Assembly: GCA_013824045.1 (NCBI GenBank)
Contig: PNND01000093.1
Span: 1 to 8,208, forward strand
Length of the DNA: 8,208 nt
Reading direction: 5' to 3'
Origin: Rhodobacter sp.
GTDB taxonomy: Bacteria > Pseudomonadota > Alphaproteobacteria > Rhodobacterales > Rhodobacteraceae
Shown: positions 6,273 to 8,208 of the stretch, one piece after another
Position numbering within the stretch: position 1 is the first letter of the stretch
Layout: each line of letters starts with the position of its first letter
Notes under the pieces: model-generated
What the model was told of the DNA's origin: nothing
Database searches by the model: none
Seen by the model: the letters and a program-made list of their open reading frames with translations, nothing else
Position numbers and translations under genes: made by a program

Positions 6273-7832
6273 TCAGATGAAGGCGTCAGGCATGGAGGCC
6301 TTTTTCCGCGCGACATAGTCATCGAGCGCCTCGCGGATGCCCGCATCCAATGCGGGCTGCTGGTAATCGTTCAGCTGCTTCTTCACGCGCTCGCTGGCGA
6401 GTTGCATCGTATCGCGCGCGCCTTCCTCGGCCCATGTCTCAAAGGGCTTGTAGTCGAACAGGTCAGACCGCCAGAACGCCGATTTGAAATTGGCCTGCGT
6501 GTGTTCGCAGCCAAGGTAGTGGCCGCCGGGGCCGACCTCACGGATGGCGTCCATGCCTTGGCCGTTCTGATCCATGAAGATGCCCTGGGCCAGATGGTGG
6601 AGCGTTCCCAGCTGATCGGCGTCCATCACGTATTTCTCGTAAGACGACACAAGGCCGCCTTCCAGCCAACCGCAGGCGTGAAGCATGAAGTTCACACCGG
6701 CCAGCAGCGCCATGTTCAGGCTGTTGGCGGTTTCATACGCGGCCTGAGCATCGGGCAGTTTTGAGCCGCAGAAGGACCCGCCCGAGCGGTAAGGAAGGCC
6801 CAGACGACGGGCAAGCTGGCCTGCGCCATAGGTGATATGCGCGGCCTCGGGTGTGCCGAAGGTGGGGGCGCCGGAGTTCATGTCGATCGAGGTCACGAAA
6901 GCACCGAAGATGACCGGGGCGCCGGGGCGGACAAGCTGGCTGTAGGCGACGCCTGCCAGCACCTCGGCCAGAACCTGCGTCAGGGTGCCAGCGACGGTGA
7001 CCGGGGCCATGGCACCGCCCACGATGAAGGGGCTGATGATCGCGGCCTGATTGGCGCGGGCATACACTTCCAGCGCGCCCATCATGATGCCGTCAAAGGT
7101 GAGGGGGCTGTTGATGTTGATCAGGCTGGTCATCACCGTGTTCTGATCGACGAAATCCGAGCCGAACAGGATCTTGGACATCTCAACCGAGTCTTCGGCC
7201 CGGCTCGGTTCGGTGACCGACCCCATGTAGGGTTTGTCGGACAGCACCATATGAGCGTGCAGCATATCAAGGTGGCGCTTGTTCACCGCGATGTCTGTGG
7301 GTTCACAGACCGTGCCGCCGGAATGGTGCAGCCATTTGGACATGTAGCCCAGTTTCACGAAATTCTGGAAATCCGCGATGGTCGCATAGCGGCGGCCACC
7401 TTCCATGTCGCGCACGAAGGGCGGGCCATAGACCGGGGCCAGAACCAGATTGCGACCGCCCACTTCGACATTGCGGTCCGGGTTGCGGGCGTGCTGGGTG
7501 AATTCGCGCGGCGCGGTGGAGCACAGCCTGCGGGCAAGGCCGCGCGGGATGCGGACGCGTTCGCCCTGCACATCTGCGCCGGCATGCTTCCAGCGCAGCA
7601 GTGCCTCGGGGTTCTCGACGAAGTTCACGCCGATTTCTTCCAGCACGGTTTCGGCGTTCCATTCGATGATCTGAAGCGCTTCTTCGTTCAGGATCTCGAA
7701 GTTCGGGATATTGCGCTGGATGAACTTTGCGCTCTCAAGGCTGACGGCTGTGCGTTCCGCACGCCGCGCCGACCCGCCGCCACCCCGTGCCCTGCGCCCT
7801 GCCCCGGCCACTGCAAGATCTGCGTCGCTCAT
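6273..7832 (-). CDS. Trimethylamine methyltransferase family protein (MttB superfamily, non-pyrrolysine)
   Basis: A 519-residue member of the MttB superfamily (COG5598). Characterised members transfer a methyl group from trimethylamine (pyrrolysine-containing MttB) or from glycine betaine and similar quaternary amines (pyrrolysine-free MtgB types) to a corrinoid protein. Visible family segments include '[26 protein letters not shown]' (about 136-161), '[21 protein letters not shown]' (242-262), '[13 protein letters not shown]' (272-284), '[13 protein letters not shown]' (357-369) and '[12 protein letters not shown]' (434-445). The reading frame runs through without a TAG, so this is not a pyrrolysine enzyme. 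The N-terminus carries an Arg/Gly-rich linker ([12 protein letters not shown]), seen in related Rhodobacteraceae proteins. The ATG at 7832 has GGAG six bases upstream; GTG at 7853 and ATG at 7844 are alternatives. No corrinoid protein or reductive activase gene is nearby. The substrate is not determinable; glycine betaine or a related methylamine is a guess. Confidence 0.88.
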   Translation of the reverse strand: MSDADLAVAGAGRRARGGGGSARRAERTAVSLESAKFIQRNIPNFEILNEEALQIIEWNAETVLEEIGVNFVENPEALLRWKHAGADVQGERVRIPRGLARRLCSTAPREFTQHARNPDRNVEVGGRNLVLAPVYGPPFVRDMEGGRRYATIADFQNFVKLGYMSKWLHHSGGTVCEPTDIAVNKRHLDMLHAHMVLSDKPYMGSVTEPSRAEDSVEMSKILFGSDFVDQNTVMTSLININSPLTFDGIMMGALEVYARANQAAIISPFIVGGAMAPVTVAGTLTQVLAEVLAGVAYSQLVRPGAPVIFGAFVTSIDMNSGAPTFGTPEAAHITYGAGQLARRLGLPYRSGGSFCGSKLPDAQAAYETANSLNMALLAGVNFMLHACGWLEGGLVSSYEKYVMDADQLGTLHHLAQGIFMDQNGQGMDAIREVGPGGHYLGCEHTQANFKSAFWRSDLFDYKPFETWAEEGARDTMQLASERVKKQLNDYQQPALDAGIREALDDYVARKKASMPDAFI

Positions 7833-7957
7833 CGCTTTCTCCATCGCTGTCACCGCCCGCGAAGGGCGCGTATTTTGCCCGCTTATGCGCCCAAACGGCC
7901 CTTGCCCCGCCCCCGAATGCGGCGCTTGGCGCGCAAAAACGACATCGCGGCGGAACA

Positions 7958-7978
7958 GAAGCGACGTGATGCCGCTTC
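7958..7978. other. Inverted repeat GAAGCG / CGCTTC in the mttB-guaA gap
   Basis: Perfect six-base arms with a nine-base loop, in the gap between the divergent mttB-type and guaA genes. No T-run follows in either direction. It may be a regulatory site or chance. Confidence 0.25.
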
Positions 7979-8024
7979 ATCTTGGCAAAAATACTCTGGG
8001 GGTCCGGGGGCAAGGCCCCCGGGG
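7979..8024. repeat. Intergenic GC-rich stem motif of Rhodobacteraceae type
   Basis: A short AT-rich block ('CTTGGCAAAAATACTCTGGG', 7981-8000) is followed by a perfect 8-base-pair stem, CCGGGGGC at 8004-8011 and GCCCCCGG at 8015-8022, with an AAG loop. From memory, the combination 'AAAATACTC..GGGGG-TCC-GGGGG' plus C-run recurs many times between genes in Rhodobacteraceae genomes, so I treat it as a dispersed intergenic repeat, perhaps a terminator-like or RNA-stabilising element. There is only one copy in this window, so the repeat status is not shown by the sequence itself. Confidence 0.5.
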
Positions 8025-8076
8025 CAAACCGCAAGCGCCCTCTTGCGAAAATCGGGCGCAACGGCTACGCGGGCGC

Positions 8077-8208
8077 ATGACCCAGATCGCCCCCAATTCC
8101 GCCGCCGCCATCGCGCATGACCGCCTTCTGATCATCGACTTTGGCAGTCAGGTGACACAGTTGATCGCGCGCCGCCTGCGCGAATTGAACGTCTATTGCG
8201 AGATCCAT
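8077..8208 (+). CDS. guaA: GMP synthase (glutamine-hydrolysing), N-terminal fragment
   Basis: Partial gene, 44 codons, leaving the window at its right edge in frame. GuaA converts XMP to GMP using ATP and glutamine-derived ammonia, the last step of guanine nucleotide synthesis in the cytoplasm. The fragment contains '[22 protein letters not shown]' followed by 'NVYCEIH', the well-conserved start of the class I glutamine amidotransferase domain; the catalytic Cys-His-Glu and the ATP pyrophosphatase domain lie outside. The first 14 residues ([14 protein letters not shown]) are a longer and Ala-rich leader. No strong Shine-Dalgarno precedes the ATG. It is divergent from the mttB-type gene, with a 244-base gap. 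Confidence 0.93.
   Translation, partial: MTQIAPNSAAAIAHDRLLIIDFGSQVTQLIARRLRELNVYCEIH

Noticed and set aside
7864..7892. Inverted repeat GGGCGC / GCGCCC with a 17-base loop upstream of the mttB-type gene.
   Set aside because: Short GC-only arms with a long loop are expected often by chance at this base composition.
6837..8120. Long plus-strand open frame (427 codons) opposite the mttB-type gene and its upstream region.
   Set aside because: It lies antisense to a clear MttB-family gene, its product has no recognisable family and is rich in residues produced by reversing GC-rich codons, and it overlaps the guaA start. It is a high-GC shadow frame.
1..8208. CRISPR arrays, tRNA or rRNA genes, insertion sequences, attachment sites, phage or toxin-antitoxin and defence modules.
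   Set aside because: No regularly spaced repeats, RNA gene signatures, transposase or integrase motifs, or terminal inverted repeats with target duplications were seen. The RatA name of the first gene's family is not evidence for a toxin-antitoxin system here.

Overview
The window reads as chromosomal DNA of an alphaproteobacterium of the family Rhodobacteraceae (Rhodobacter, Paracoccus or Roseobacter relatives). The evidence is high GC, third positions rich in G/C, a DUF6456/DUF6477-type gene pair, a lipoyl synthase whose N-terminus fits that family, and an intergenic GC-rich stem motif that I recall as common in these genomes. There is no sign of phage, plasmid, IS element, CRISPR, tRNA or rRNA. 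This looks like ordinary core and shell genome, and I do not see a convincing undescribed multi-gene system.

Layout from left to right. A coenzyme Q-binding COQ10/RatA-like gene runs off the left edge on the minus strand. Divergent from it is a plus-strand run: hypoxanthine phosphoribosyltransferase (hpt), a 55-residue membrane protein 4 bases downstream, a membrane-anchored dihaem cytochrome c, and a beta-barrel porin-like outer membrane protein. This run ends at a good intrinsic terminator (2844-2867). Lipoyl synthase (lipA) converges on it from the minus strand, using a TTG start behind a strong Shine-Dalgarno. Divergent from lipA is a LysE/RhtB-type exporter, and the gap between them holds two neighbouring perfect inverted repeats.

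Next comes a minus-strand helix-turn-helix protein with a DUF6456-type C-terminal domain. Divergent from it is a small DUF6477-type protein, and the gap carries three copies of a GTTARCA heptamer. A perfect 10-bp GC hairpin separates that gene from a convergent trimethylamine methyltransferase family gene (MttB superfamily, non-pyrrolysine type). After a 244-base gap with a GC-rich stem motif, the first 44 codons of GMP synthase (guaA) run off the right edge.

Functionally the window mixes purine metabolism (hpt salvage, guaA synthesis), cofactor assembly (lipA), electron transfer (cytochrome c, and quinone handling by the COQ10-like protein), envelope transport (porin, LysE-type exporter) and one-carbon or methylated-amine metabolism (mttB). 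Only hpt and the small membrane gene are close enough to call a likely operon. Points worth a second look are the twin palindromes at lipA/lysE, the repeated heptamer at the DUF6456/DUF6477 pair, the mttB without a visible corrinoid partner, and the dihaem cytochrome without a visible dehydrogenase.
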